Part shown: positions 46,592 to 55,651 of the stretch, in pieces
Position numbering within the stretch: position 1 is the first letter of the stretch
Layout of the letters: every line of letters begins with the position of its first letter
Assembly: GCF_000763575.1 (NCBI RefSeq)
Contig: NZ_CP009170.1
Span: forward strand, 1,553,501-1,617,500
Direction of reading: 5' to 3'
DNA length: 64,000 nucleotides
Source: Thermoanaerobacter kivui
GTDB taxonomy: Bacteria; Bacillota; Thermoanaerobacteria; Thermoanaerobacterales; Thermoanaerobacteraceae
Position numbers and translations under genes: made by a program
Notes under the pieces: model-generated
Databases searched by the model: none
Seen by the model: the letters and a program-made list of their open reading frames with translations, nothing else
Told to the model about the DNA's origin: nothing

Positions 46592-49006
46592 TTAAATACC
46601 ACAAGTTTTACATAATTTTAAGAAAAACTTATCAGCAATTTTAACTGCATCTTGAGCCGTTTTTCCGTAATAATCTGCACCAATCTTATAAGCATATTCC
46701 TCAGTCAAAACAGCCCCGCCTACCATTATTTTTACCTCAGTATTTGCTTTAAGCAGTTTGATAATTTTCTCCATATTAAACAAAGTTGTCGTCATCAAAG
46801 CACTTAGACCTACTAACGGTGCCCCTGTTCGCTTTACTTCCTCTAATATTACTTCTCCTTTTACATCCTTTCCTAAGTCAATTACATCATATCCGTAATT
46901 TTCCAAAAGAACTTTTACTATATTTTTTCCTATGTCGTGGACATCACCTTCAACAGTTGCAAGGATTATTTTGCCTTTAGATACTGAACCTTTTGGAAGC
47001 TTTTCTTTTATTATCTTAAAAGCGTTTTGCACCACTTCTGCAGAGCTCAAAAGTTGTGGCAAGAAATATATGCCTTTTTCATATCTATCTCCCACTTCTT
47101 TTAAAGCAGGAATTATTATGTTATCAACTATAGAAAGAGGCTGAACTTCCTCCTCTAAAATATTTTTTACTATATCTTCTACTCCTGACTTTTTGCCTTC
47201 TAAAATCTGGATATAGAGTTTTGATTTTAAATCTTCTTCTTGAATTTTTTGTTGTTCTTTCTCTTTGATCTCCTCTTTTTGCTTTTTCCCATATATATTC
47301 AGATAATTCACACTGCCTTTATCTTTATTTAGTAAAACCATTGAAGCCCTCAAAGTGTCCATCATGGCTTCATCGCAGGGATTTATAATAGCAGTAGTAA
47401 GCCCATAAGATGCTGCCATTGCTAAAAAAGTAGAGTTTATCAACCTTCTTTCAGGTAAACCAAAGGAAACATTGCTAAGTCCCACAACAGTATTTACTCC
47501 TAACTCTTCTTTAGCCAATTTTATCGCTTCTAAAGTCTCAATTGCAGCTTCCTGCTCAGAAGAAACCGTCAGCACAATACAATCTATCAATATGTCCTCT
47601 TTAGGTATGCCATACTCTTCCGCTTTTTTTATAATTTTTTTCGCATTTTCAATTCTTTCATGCCTATCTTTGGGAAGCCCTTTATCTCCTACAGTAAGTC
47701 CTACAACACAAGCTCCGTATTTTTTGACAATAGGAAGCACTTCTTTTAAACTTTCCTCTTTTGCACTTACAGAGTTGATTATGGGTCTACCTCTTAAAAT
47801 TCTTATAGCTTTTTCTACAGCTTTAATATTAGTGCTATCTATTTGAAGAGGAAGGTTTACTACATTTTGTATTTCAGAAACTACCTTGGGAAGTAATTGC
47901 TCCTCATCTATTCCTGGTACCCCCACATTTACATCTAATATTTCCGCTCCGCATTTTTGCTGTTTTATAGCTTCCTCTACTGCTAAACTTACATCTCCAG
48001 CCAAAAAAGCTTCACTCAACTTCTTCTTCCCAGTTGGATTAATACGCTCCCCTATAACCCTTAAAGGATAATCGTCACCTATGAAAACTGTTTTTGTATT
48101 AGAAGCTACAGCTGTAAATTTGGTTACTTTGACTTTTGGCTTTAAATCTTTTACAGCCTCTTTAACAAGTTTTATATATTGTGGAGTAGTACCGCAGCAA
48201 CCCCCAACTATAGAGGCACCTTTTTCAACAAGTAAAGGAAAGAAACTAGCAAATTCTTCTGGTTTTAAGTCGTAAACTGTTTTGCCGTCGCGAATGACAG
48301 GCATACCTGCATTAGGTTGTGCAATAATAGGTATGCGAGAAACTTGAGACATTTTTTCCACTACACTTACCATTTTATCGGGGCCTGTCGAGCAGTTAAC
48401 GCCAATGGCATCTAATCCTAACCCTTGTAAACTAACTACTACAGTTATAGGGTCTGACCCCATGAGAGTCCTTGCATCTTCTTGAAAAGTCATTGTACAT
48501 ATAACTTTCATGTTTGAATTCTCTTTAGCAGCAAGAATGGCAGCTTTTGCCTCCAGCATATCTGACATTGTTTCAATTAAAACAATATCTGCTCCCGCTC
48601 TTTCTGCAGCTATAACTACTTCTTTAAAAACATCATAAGCTTCGTCAAAAGTCATGTCTCCATAAGGGGTCAAAAGTTCTCCAATAGGTCCTATAGAAAG
48701 TGCCACAGGTTTATCTTTGGAAGCTTCTTTGGCAATTTTGACAGCCTGAGTGACAATATTGAAAACCTCATTTTCCAGTCCATATTTTGCTAATTTTATC
48801 CTGTTAGCGCCAAAGGTATTTGTCTCAATCACATCCGCTCCTGCTTCTATATAGGACCTGTGGATATCAAATACTACTTCTGGATGGGTTATATTCATAT
48901 ATTCGGGACACTCTCCAGTTTTTAAACCCCTCTCTTGAAGTTGTGTCCCCATTGCTCCATCAAAAACAATCACTCTATTTGAAAGTTCTTTAAAAATGTC
49001 TAACAT
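46592..49006 (-). CDS. metH: Cobalamin-dependent methionine synthase without reactivation domain
   Basis: An 804-aa protein. The homocysteine-binding domain spans about residues 1-300 (with the Zn site GGCCGT), the pterin/methyltetrahydrofolate domain about 310-580, and the cobalamin cap and binding domains about 600-800 with DVHDIG supplying the axial His. The fourth, SAM-binding reactivation domain of E. coli MetH is absent, as in Thermotoga and many Clostridia, so a separate activator is expected. It lies downstream of a SAM riboswitch. Confidence 0.95.
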   Translation of the reverse strand: MLDIFKELSNRVIVFDGAMGTQLQERGLKTGECPEYMNITHPEVVFDIHRSYIEAGADVIETNTFGANRIKLAKYGLENEVFNIVTQAVKIAKEASKDKPVALSIGPIGELLTPYGDMTFDEAYDVFKEVVIAAERAGADIVLIETMSDMLEAKAAILAAKENSNMKVICTMTFQEDARTLMGSDPITVVVSLQGLGLDAIGVNCSTGPDKMVSVVEKMSQVSRIPIIAQPNAGMPVIRDGKTVYDLKPEEFASFFPLLVEKGASIVGGCCGTTPQYIKLVKEAVKDLKPKVKVTKFTAVASNTKTVFIGDDYPLRVIGERINPTGKKKLSEAFLAGDVSLAVEEAIKQQKCGAEILDVNVGVPGIDEEQLLPKVVSEIQNVVNLPLQIDSTNIKAVEKAIRILRGRPIINSVSAKEESLKEVLPIVKKYGACVVGLTVGDKGLPKDRHERIENAKKIIKKAEEYGIPKEDILIDCIVLTVSSEQEAAIETLEAIKLAKEELGVNTVVGLSNVSFGLPERRLINSTFLAMAASYGLTTAIINPCDEAMMDTLRASMVLLNKDKGSVNYLNIYGKKQKEEIKEKEQQKIQEEDLKSKLYIQILEGKKSGVEDIVKNILEEEVQPLSIVDNIIIPALKEVGDRYEKGIYFLPQLLSSAEVVQNAFKIIKEKLPKGSVSKGKIILATVEGDVHDIGKNIVKVLLENYGYDVIDLGKDVKGEVILEEVKRTGAPLVGLSALMTTTLFNMEKIIKLLKANTEVKIMVGGAVLTEEYAYKIGADYYGKTAQDAVKIADKFFLKLCKTCGI

Positions 49007-49065
49007 TTTTAACCTCCATTTAATTCATCTGTACTTTATTTTCTTTAAAATCACAGGCCAAATCA

Positions 49066-49185
49066 TCAACTCTTGAAATTATTTCTAACACAGCATTTGT
49101 ACACTCCTTTTGGCGTAGAAATTTCTGCTGTCACAACAAACTTCCTTTTCTTAAGTTTAGTACACAAATTTCCATTTTTCAACAT
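49066..49185 (-). pseudogene. Probable metF remnant in the metH leader
   Basis: An ATG behind GGAGG opens a 39-codon frame whose start reads KKRKFVVTAEISTPKGVY, matching the N-terminus of methylenetetrahydrofolate reductase. It then runs out. Overlapping in another frame, AVLEIISRVDD continues to a stop just before metH, possibly the other end of an internal deletion. If so, metF was once the first gene of this operon. Evidence is the short motif only. Confidence 0.5.
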
Positions 49186-49210
49186 CTACATCGCCTCCAT
49201 TTTTAAAAAT

Positions 49211-49239
49211 AAAAAAGTCTCTTCGCCAAAAGAAGAGAC
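49211..49239 (-). terminator. SAM-riboswitch terminator
   Basis: GTCTCTTC, 7-nt loop, GAAGAGAC (49217-49239), followed on the minus strand by TTTTTTATTTTT. It ends the riboswitch leader when SAM is bound. Confidence 0.88.
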
Positions 49240-49353
49240 ACCAAAACTCTCTCATCTTTCAGCGAAACGCTGCTGGAATTGGCACCAAGACGCATATAAA
49301 ATGCCGGTTGCCGGGTTTCATCGGGCCAGTCCCTCCACCACTCTCGATAAGAG
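49240..49353 (-). promoter_or_regulatory. SAM-I (S-box) riboswitch
   Basis: On the minus strand: CTTATCGAGAGTGGTGGAGG, GACTGGCCCGATGAAACCCG, GCAACCGGC, TTGGTGCCAATTCC, then GAAAGATGAGAGAG, which pairs with the 5' end. All S-box conserved blocks are present. It controls metH, and formerly perhaps metF. Confidence 0.95.
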
Positions 49354-49539
49354 ATTTTAAAGTATTAAATTGTTAAATTATTTAAGCTTTATGATACTAT
49401 GTTTTTGTTTCTCTGTCAAGAAAAATTTTTAGCAACTGTCTTACCTAATTTGGTACACTATAATTATAGAAATTTTATTTTGAAAGGATTGTGTAAAATG
49501 ATTTTTTCATTAGTTTCTTTTTTGTTTTTGTGCAACCAC

Positions 49540-49568
49540 TTGCATAATGATTTTTTTAATATTATAAT
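49540..49568 (+). promoter_or_regulatory. Promoter of glgP
   Basis: TTGCAT (49540-49545), 17 bp, TATAAT (49563-49568), 33 bp upstream of the ATG. Confidence 0.75.
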
Positions 49569-49601
49569 ATACTTAACACTTGGAAAATGAGGAGGTTCAT
49601 C

Positions 49602-51227
49602 ATGAGTAATGAAAAATTGCCAAGAGTAGCCTATTTCTGCATGGAATACGGCTTACAATCAGATTTCAAACTATACGCAGGTGGTCTTGGCATTTTAGCA
49701 GGAGACCATCTAAAAGCCGCAAAAGAATTAGGTATGCCTTTAGTAGGAATAGGCATACTGTGGAAACAAGGTTATACAGAACAACATATCGGTGAAGACG
49801 GATACCCTTATGATGCCTATCGCAATTACACACGTAAGTACGACTTTTTAAAGGACACAGGAGTAAAGGTAAAAGTAAAAATAAGAAATAGAGATGTGTA
49901 TTGCAAAGTATGGTTGGTAGACAACTTTGACAATGCTCCTCTGTATTTGCTTGACACAGATATACCAGAAAATGGGGACAGATGGATAACAGGTCAACTT
50001 TATGGATGGTTTGGTGAAGAAAGAGTTGCACAGGAAATAGTATTAGGCATTGGCGGAGTAAGAGCTTTAAGAGCTTTGGGAATTGATGTAGATGTTTATC
50101 ATTTTAACGAAGGGCATGCAGTATTAGCAGCCATTGAGCTTATAAGAGAGAAAATGGAAAATCAAAATATGAGTTTTGAAGAGGCGTGGAAAGCTACAAG
50201 AGAAGAAGTAGTATTTACAACCCATACCCCTGTTAAAGAAGGAAACGAATCTCACGATTTAGAACTTCTCATGTACATGGGTGCAAACAATGGTCTTTCA
50301 ATTGAGCAAATGGCTCAAATCGGTGGTGTTCCTTTTAATATGACAGTCGCAGGTTTGAGACTTTCTCGCATTGCAAACGGTGTCTCAAAACTTCACGGTC
50401 AAACTGCAAACAGAATGTGGCAGCATGTTGACAACAAAGCTCCTATAATTTCAATAACAAACGGAATTGATAGAAACACTTGGGTAGATAAAAGAATAAT
50501 AGAAGCCTACAACAAAGGTGAAGGACTCCTACAAACTCACAATATTTTAAAACAAGAATTAATTGATTTTATATATCAAAGGACAGGAGTCAAATTAGAC
50601 GCTGATAAACTTTTGATAGGTTTTTCAAGGAGAGCTGCTCCTTACAAAAGAAGCGACCTTATATTTACCAATGACGAAGTTATAGGTGATTATCTAAGGT
50701 CTAAAAAAATTCAAATGGTGTTCTCTGGAAAAGGTCATCCATTAGATGACGTAGGTAAAAAAATTGTCGCAAAATTAATAGAGATGACAAAGAAATATCC
50801 TGAAAGCGTAGTATTCCTAGAAGATTACGACATGACAATAGGAAAAATGCTTACTCGAGGCGCTGATGTGTGGTTAAACAATCCAAGAAGACCATTAGAG
50901 GCCAGTGGTACCTCCGGCATGAAAGCCGCCATGAACGGAGTGCTAAATTTAAGTATTTTAGATGGATGGTGGCCAGAAGCTTGTATAGACGGAGTAAATG
51001 GCTGGCAATTTGGGGATGGTTTTGAGTCTGACAACATAGAAGAATTAGACAAACACGACCTTGAAGCACTCTATGACGTCCTTTTAAATAAAGTAGTTCC
51101 AACCTACTACAACGATAAAGCGAAATGGGAAAACATGATGAGAGAAAGCATAAGAACAACTTATGATGCTTTTTCAGCAAATAGAATGTTAAAAGAATAC
51201 TACGATTTAATGTACACAAAAAAATAA
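49602..51227 (+). CDS. glgP: Alpha-glucan (glycogen) phosphorylase, short type
   Basis: A 541-aa GT35 phosphorylase of the short Thermotoga/archaeal AgpA class, releasing glucose-1-phosphate from alpha-glucans with pyridoxal phosphate. Seen: GGLGILAGDH near the start, HFNEGHAVLA, RAAPYKRSDLIF, and the PLP-region motif GTSGMKAAMNGVLNLSI. The ATG at 49602 follows GAGGAGG; an in-frame upstream codon would overlap that site. A terminator pair separates it from the convergent pgi. Confidence 0.95.
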   Translation: MSNEKLPRVAYFCMEYGLQSDFKLYAGGLGILAGDHLKAAKELGMPLVGIGILWKQGYTEQHIGEDGYPYDAYRNYTRKYDFLKDTGVKVKVKIRNRDVYCKVWLVDNFDNAPLYLLDTDIPENGDRWITGQLYGWFGEERVAQEIVLGIGGVRALRALGIDVDVYHFNEGHAVLAAIELIREKMENQNMSFEEAWKATREEVVFTTHTPVKEGNESHDLELLMYMGANNGLSIEQMAQIGGVPFNMTVAGLRLSRIANGVSKLHGQTANRMWQHVDNKAPIISITNGIDRNTWVDKRIIEAYNKGEGLLQTHNILKQELIDFIYQRTGVKLDADKLLIGFSRRAAPYKRSDLIFTNDEVIGDYLRSKKIQMVFSGKGHPLDDVGKKIVAKLIEMTKKYPESVVFLEDYDMTIGKMLTRGADVWLNNPRRPLEASGTSGMKAAMNGVLNLSILDGWWPEACIDGVNGWQFGDGFESDNIEELDKHDLEALYDVLLNKVVPTYYNDKAKWENMMRESIRTTYDAFSANRMLKEYYDLMYTKK

Positions 51228-51238
51228 GTCAACCCCTA

Positions 51239-51270
51239 TTTAAAAAGGCCGCGCAATTGCCCGGCCTTTA
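51239..51270. terminator. Bidirectional terminator glgP/pgi
   Basis: AAAGGCCGCGCAATTGCCCGGCCTTT, a GC-rich stem with flanking A and T runs between convergent genes. Confidence 0.85.
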
Positions 51271-51272
51271 AT

Positions 51273-52628
51273 TTATTTTCCCAATCTTTTTTCTAACAAT
51301 TCTTTTTCTTTTTCATATCCTGGTTTTCCTAAAAGTGCAAACATATTTTTCTTGTAAGCCTCTACCCCTGGTTGGTCAAAAGGATTGACACCATTTATAT
51401 ATCCACTTATGGCACAAGCCATCTCAAAGAAATACACCAAATTTCCAAAATAGTAAGGAGATATTTCAGGGATATTTACTACAAGGTTAGGAACATTCCC
51501 ATCTGTATGAGCCAATAATGTACCTTCAAAAGCCTTTTTATTGACAAAATCTATAGTTTTTCCTGCTAAAAAGTTAAGCCCATCTATATTGTCCTTGTCT
51601 TCATTTATAACTATATCTTTAACAGGTTTTTCAACATTTAAAACTGTTTCAAAAATATTTCTGCTTCCCTCTTGTATAAACTGCCCCATTGAATGCAAAT
51701 CTGTCGTAAAATCTACTGAAGCAGGATAAATTCCCTTATTGTCTTTACCTTCACTTTCTCCAAAAAGCTGTTTCCACCATTCAGAGAAATAGTGAAGCTT
51801 TGGCTCATAATTTACAAGTATTTCTATAGCTTTGCCTTTTCTGTACAAAATATTTCTCAAAATTGCATACTGCATGCTTATATTTTCATTAAGGTTGTCT
51901 TTGGTATAGACTGTTGAAGCATCGTAAGCACCCTGCATCATATCGTCTATGCTAATGCCTGCTACTGCTATTGGTAGAAGGCCTACAGCTGTCAAAACTG
52001 AGTATCTTCCTCCAACATCGTCAGGAATCACAAAAGTTTCATAACCTTCTTCGTCGGCCAGTTTTTTAAGAGCTCCTTTTGCTCTATCTGTTGTTACATA
52101 TATTCTTGATTTGGCTCCTTCTTTTCCGTATTTTTTCTCAAGGAAATCTCTAAAAACCCTAAAAGCTATCGCAGGCTCTGTGGTAGTGCCAGATTTAGAT
52201 ATTACATTTATAGAAACATCTTTGCTTTCTATAAGTTCAAGTAAATCACTTAAATACGTAGAACTTATGCTGTTTCCAGCAAAATAAATCTCCGGCGTAT
52301 TCCTCTTACCTTTTGGCAATAAATTATAGAATGAATGAGAAAGCATTTCAATTGCCGCTCTTGCCCCTAAATAAGACCCACCTATACCTATAACTACAAG
52401 CACATCAGAATCTGATTGAATCTTCTCTGCTGCTTTTTTAATGCGTTCAAACTCTGATTTATCATAATCTTTGGGAAGACTTACCCATCCTAAAAAGTCA
52501 TTCCCTTGAGCATTTTTATTAAGCACCATATCAAGAGATAATTTTGCATGCTTTTCCATATATTCAATTTCTTTTTCACTTACAAATTGCAGAGCTTTTG
52601 AATAATCAAAACCTATCAATTTCTTCAT
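51273..52628 (-). CDS. pgi: Glucose-6-phosphate isomerase
   Basis: A 451-aa isomerase interconverting glucose- and fructose-6-phosphate, of the shorter Firmicute type. Visible: [29 protein letters not shown], and a C-terminal [13 protein letters not shown] that carries the substrate-contacting residues. The start ATG has GGAGG upstream. It is divergent from the nitroreductase gene. Confidence 0.96.
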   Translation of the reverse strand: MKKLIGFDYSKALQFVSEKEIEYMEKHAKLSLDMVLNKNAQGNDFLGWVSLPKDYDKSEFERIKKAAEKIQSDSDVLVVIGIGGSYLGARAAIEMLSHSFYNLLPKGKRNTPEIYFAGNSISSTYLSDLLELIESKDVSINVISKSGTTTEPAIAFRVFRDFLEKKYGKEGAKSRIYVTTDRAKGALKKLADEEGYETFVIPDDVGGRYSVLTAVGLLPIAVAGISIDDMMQGAYDASTVYTKDNLNENISMQYAILRNILYRKGKAIEILVNYEPKLHYFSEWWKQLFGESEGKDNKGIYPASVDFTTDLHSMGQFIQEGSRNIFETVLNVEKPVKDIVINEDKDNIDGLNFLAGKTIDFVNKKAFEGTLLAHTDGNVPNLVVNIPEISPYYFGNLVYFFEMACAISGYINGVNPFDQPGVEAYKKNMFALLGKPGYEKEKELLEKRLGK

Positions 52629-52805
52629 ATGTAAACCTCCATTCCTGATTTACATACTATTTTATACCATAAATCTATGTTGTTCAAGTTTTTCAAAAGT
52701 ATGTATAAGTTTACTTAGCTTTATTTTTACATACCCATAAATTTTTGTCAATCTTTTTGGAATTTTTACTTTATGGGATATAATATAAAGAGGAGGTGCG
52801 AAATT

Positions 52806-53303
52806 ATGGAGGCATTAGAGGCTTTAAAAAAGAGAAGAAGTATAAGGAAATACATAGATAAACCTATTCCAAAAGAAATATTAGAAGACATAATAGACTG
52901 CGCAAGGCTTGCTCCCAGTGGAAATAACGCACAGCCTTGGCATTTCGTCGTTATAACAAACAAAGAAAGACTTAAATTCATAGCAGAAAAAGCTACATAT
53001 GGGAAATTCATTAAAGATGCAGGAGCTTGTGTCATCGTCTACTGCGATAAAAATAACAGACATCACTTAGAAGATGGTTCAGCAGCAACAGAAAATATAT
53101 TACTCGCAGCTACTGCCTACGGCATAGGTTCCTGTTGGGTAGCTGGGTATAACAGAACCTATGAAAAAGAAATAAACGAATACCTCAACATTCCTGACAA
53201 CTTAAGAATGATTTCTATTATATCATTAGGATATCCCGCAGAAGAGCCACAACCAAAATATAAAAAAGCTTTATCTGAAGTTTTACATTGGGAAAAATTT
53301 TAA
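52806..53303 (+). CDS. Nitroreductase family protein
   Basis: A 165-aa FMN-dependent oxidoreductase. Visible: RRSIRKYIDKPIP (FMN phosphate contacts), ARLAPSGNNAQPWHF and GIGSCWVAGY, with SLGYPAEEP near the end. Substrates of such small nitroreductases vary. The ATG at 52806 is chosen for AGGAGGTG upstream. The pepT ribosome site begins right after its stop, so the two are probably cotranscribed. Confidence 0.9.
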   Translation: MEALEALKKRRSIRKYIDKPIPKEILEDIIDCARLAPSGNNAQPWHFVVITNKERLKFIAEKATYGKFIKDAGACVIVYCDKNNRHHLEDGSAATENILLAATAYGIGSCWVAGYNRTYEKEINEYLNIPDNLRMISIISLGYPAEEPQPKYKKALSEVLHWEKF

Positions 53304-53321
53304 ATGAAAGAGGGTTATAAT

Positions 53322-54548
53322 ATGTCAAAAGTAGTGGAGAGATTTTTAAAATATGTAAAATATCATACAACATCGGATGAAAACTCAACAACTTATCCCA
53401 GCACTGAGGGACAAGTAATATTTGCAAAAGAATTAGCAAATGAGCTTGAAGAAATAGGCCTTAAAGAGGTAAATGTAGATGAAAACGGTTATGTTACAGC
53501 TTTACTTCCTTCAAATACTGACAAAAAACTCCCTACAATAGGATTTATAGCTCATATGGACACAAGTCCTGACATGTGCGGCAAAGACGTAAAGCCTCAG
53601 ATAATAGAAAATTATGATGGCAAAGATATAATCTTAAACAAAGAAAAAAACATAGTATTATCTCCTACTGAATTTCCAGAGCTTAAAAATTACATAGGAA
53701 AAACTTTAATCACCACAGACGGAACAACTCTTTTGGGAGCTGATGATAAAGCAGGAATTGCAGAAATAATAACAGCTATGGAATATTTAATAAATCATCC
53801 TGAAATAAAGCATGGCAATATAAAAGTAGCTTTCACCCCTGATGAAGAAATTGGAAGAGGTGTTGACAAATTTGACGTAAAAAAATTTGCCTGTGACTTT
53901 GCTTATACTGTAGATGGCGGTGGAATTGGAGAAATAGAGTACGAAAATTTCAATGCCGCCAGTGCTAAAATCAAAATTAATGGCAGAAATGTGCATCCAG
54001 GAACCGCAAAAGGTAAAATGAAAAACTCCATTTTGATTGGAATAGAACTCCAAAATATGTTACCTGAACATGAAACTCCTGCCCATACTGAAGGATATGA
54101 AGGCTTTTATCATTTGAATAATTTTGAAGGCAATGTAGAACAAACTAAAATGTATTATATTATCAGAGATTTTGATAAACAAACTTTTTTAGATAAAAAA
54201 GGATACCTAAAAAGCATTGTAGAAACATTAAATAAAAAATACGGTGAAGGCACAATAGAGCTTGAACTTAAAGACCAGTATTACAATATGAGAGAAATAA
54301 TTGAAAAGCATATGCACATAGTCGATACAGCATTAGAAGCAATGAAATTACTAGGCATTGAACCTAAAGTAGTGCCTATAAGAGGAGGCACTGATGGAGC
54401 AAGATTAAGTTACATGGGGCTTCCAACACCTAATTTATTCACAGGAGGGCATAATTTTCACGGTAAATATGAATTTATACCGACATATGCAATGGAAAAA
54501 GCAGTCGAAGTTATAATAAAAATAATTGAGCTTTATGCACAAAAATAA
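53322..54548 (+). CDS. pepT: Peptidase T (tripeptide aminopeptidase)
   Basis: A 408-aa M20 metallopeptidase, releasing N-terminal residues from tripeptides. Zinc-binding and catalytic motifs: [25 protein letters not shown] and [11 protein letters not shown]. The length is typical of PepT. The ATG at 53322 lies after AAAGAGGG. A terminator (GGGATAGC/GCTATCCC) follows closely at 54549-54574. Confidence 0.95.
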   Translation: MSKVVERFLKYVKYHTTSDENSTTYPSTEGQVIFAKELANELEEIGLKEVNVDENGYVTALLPSNTDKKLPTIGFIAHMDTSPDMCGKDVKPQIIENYDGKDIILNKEKNIVLSPTEFPELKNYIGKTLITTDGTTLLGADDKAGIAEIITAMEYLINHPEIKHGNIKVAFTPDEEIGRGVDKFDVKKFACDFAYTVDGGGIGEIEYENFNAASAKIKINGRNVHPGTAKGKMKNSILIGIELQNMLPEHETPAHTEGYEGFYHLNNFEGNVEQTKMYYIIRDFDKQTFLDKKGYLKSIVETLNKKYGEGTIELELKDQYYNMREIIEKHMHIVDTALEAMKLLGIEPKVVPIRGGTDGARLSYMGLPTPNLFTGGHNFHGKYEFIPTYAMEKAVEVIIKIIELYAQK

Positions 54549-54576
54549 GGGATAGCGATGGAGCTATCCCTTTAAT
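54549..54576 (+). terminator. Terminator of pepT
   Basis: GGGATAGC, GATGGA, GCTATCCC, then TTTAATAAT. Confidence 0.8.
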
Positions 54577-54621
54577 AATACAACCATTAAAACAAAAAAG
54601 TTTTTCACATACACATATTTT

Positions 54622-55560
54622 TCATTTATCAAAAATTGAAGTTTGGCTAATAGCGCAAGATTTAATTCCCCTTTCTTTTATTACATCATTTTCAGCCAAT
54701 TTGCTACACAACAGTGGAGAATTCACATCATATTGCTTTGCATTTTCTTTTATAGAACTTATATTGCTGTTTGCATAGCAATAAATACAACCATGCAAAC
54801 AAGTATCATAAGCACCAACATCGACGCTTTCAGCACAACCACAAAGCTTCCTCTGATTTTTATCTTTTCCCACATCAAGTTTTTTCCCTGAAAGTTCCCC
54901 TATTAAATCCGGGTCTATACATCTTCCATGCTCTACACCATAAGAAGATAAATCCAATTCTTCAGCACAAATCTCAAGTTTGATTGAGTGCTCTTTCGCT
55001 ATTTCAGAAAATCTATGTGCAATTTCTAACTTCTGTTCTTTATTTATCTCATAAGCCCCTATCTTTTCTAAATTCTTACGCACTTTAGGATAAAAGGTCA
55101 CAAAACTGATGATACATTTTGAAGTGTAGCCATAAAGTTTAGACATTATTTCCTTAAAGCTTTTTACATGGTATTCTATATCAAATTCGGGAGTTAAAAT
55201 AATAGGGTCATAACGCCAAATTACCCTCTCTTTCCCTATTTTGATAGACAGCTTTTTAAAAACTTCAATTATATGTGATTTTTCTGGCACATTCCTCTCT
55301 ATTCTTTTATCATAGGGATTTAAAGTAAATAAAAAATAATAAGCATAGTCCTCTATCAAATGCAATTTCGGTATCATTTTTTCTGGATTTTTTGTCCAAA
55401 ACACAATGCCATCTACTGCATCTTTCTTTAAAGAAACTTTACTGACTTGATGAAAATTAAAAGGATTCCTCACCAAAACATAGCCTTCCTCAATTCTTTT
55501 AAAAAACCAATCACTGTAAAAAGATGGGATATCTGTTCTCCTGCTTGCACTTATTATCAT
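54622..55560 (-). CDS. DUF1848 protein
   Basis: A 312-aa protein of the DUF1848 family. The start (IISASRRTDIPSFY) is conserved, and the C-terminal part has CLHGCIYCYAN, a CxxxCxxC pattern like a radical SAM cluster but at the end of the protein rather than the start. GIVFWTKNP is another conserved segment. Function is unknown; a DNA or RNA related role similar to SPL-type enzymes has been guessed for relatives. The ATG follows AAAGGAGAAA. Confidence 0.8.
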   Translation of the reverse strand: MIISASRRTDIPSFYSDWFFKRIEEGYVLVRNPFNFHQVSKVSLKKDAVDGIVFWTKNPEKMIPKLHLIEDYAYYFLFTLNPYDKRIERNVPEKSHIIEVFKKLSIKIGKERVIWRYDPIILTPEFDIEYHVKSFKEIMSKLYGYTSKCIISFVTFYPKVRKNLEKIGAYEINKEQKLEIAHRFSEIAKEHSIKLEICAEELDLSSYGVEHGRCIDPDLIGELSGKKLDVGKDKNQRKLCGCAESVDVGAYDTCLHGCIYCYANSNISSIKENAKQYDVNSPLLCSKLAENDVIKERGIKSCAISQTSIFDK

Positions 55561-55576
55561 TCAAATTTCTCCTTTC

Positions 55577-55641
55577 AAAAAAAGAGAAATTGACATGTTC
55601 ATTTTTACTTTAACATTAATGACAATTCATGTCAATTTCTC
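55577..55641 (-). terminator. Long-stem terminator of cimA
   Basis: GAGAAATTGACATG and its exact complement (55584-55597 and 55628-55641) face each other over a 30-nt loop. The minus strand continues with TTTTTTT (55577-55583), so it works as a terminator after cimA. Confidence 0.7.
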
Positions 55642-55651
55642 CGCATTTGAA

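Noticed and set aside
49073-49360. Plus-strand reading frame of 95 codons
   Set aside because: It lies antisense across the SAM riboswitch and its terminator, has no ribosome site and reads as low-quality protein.
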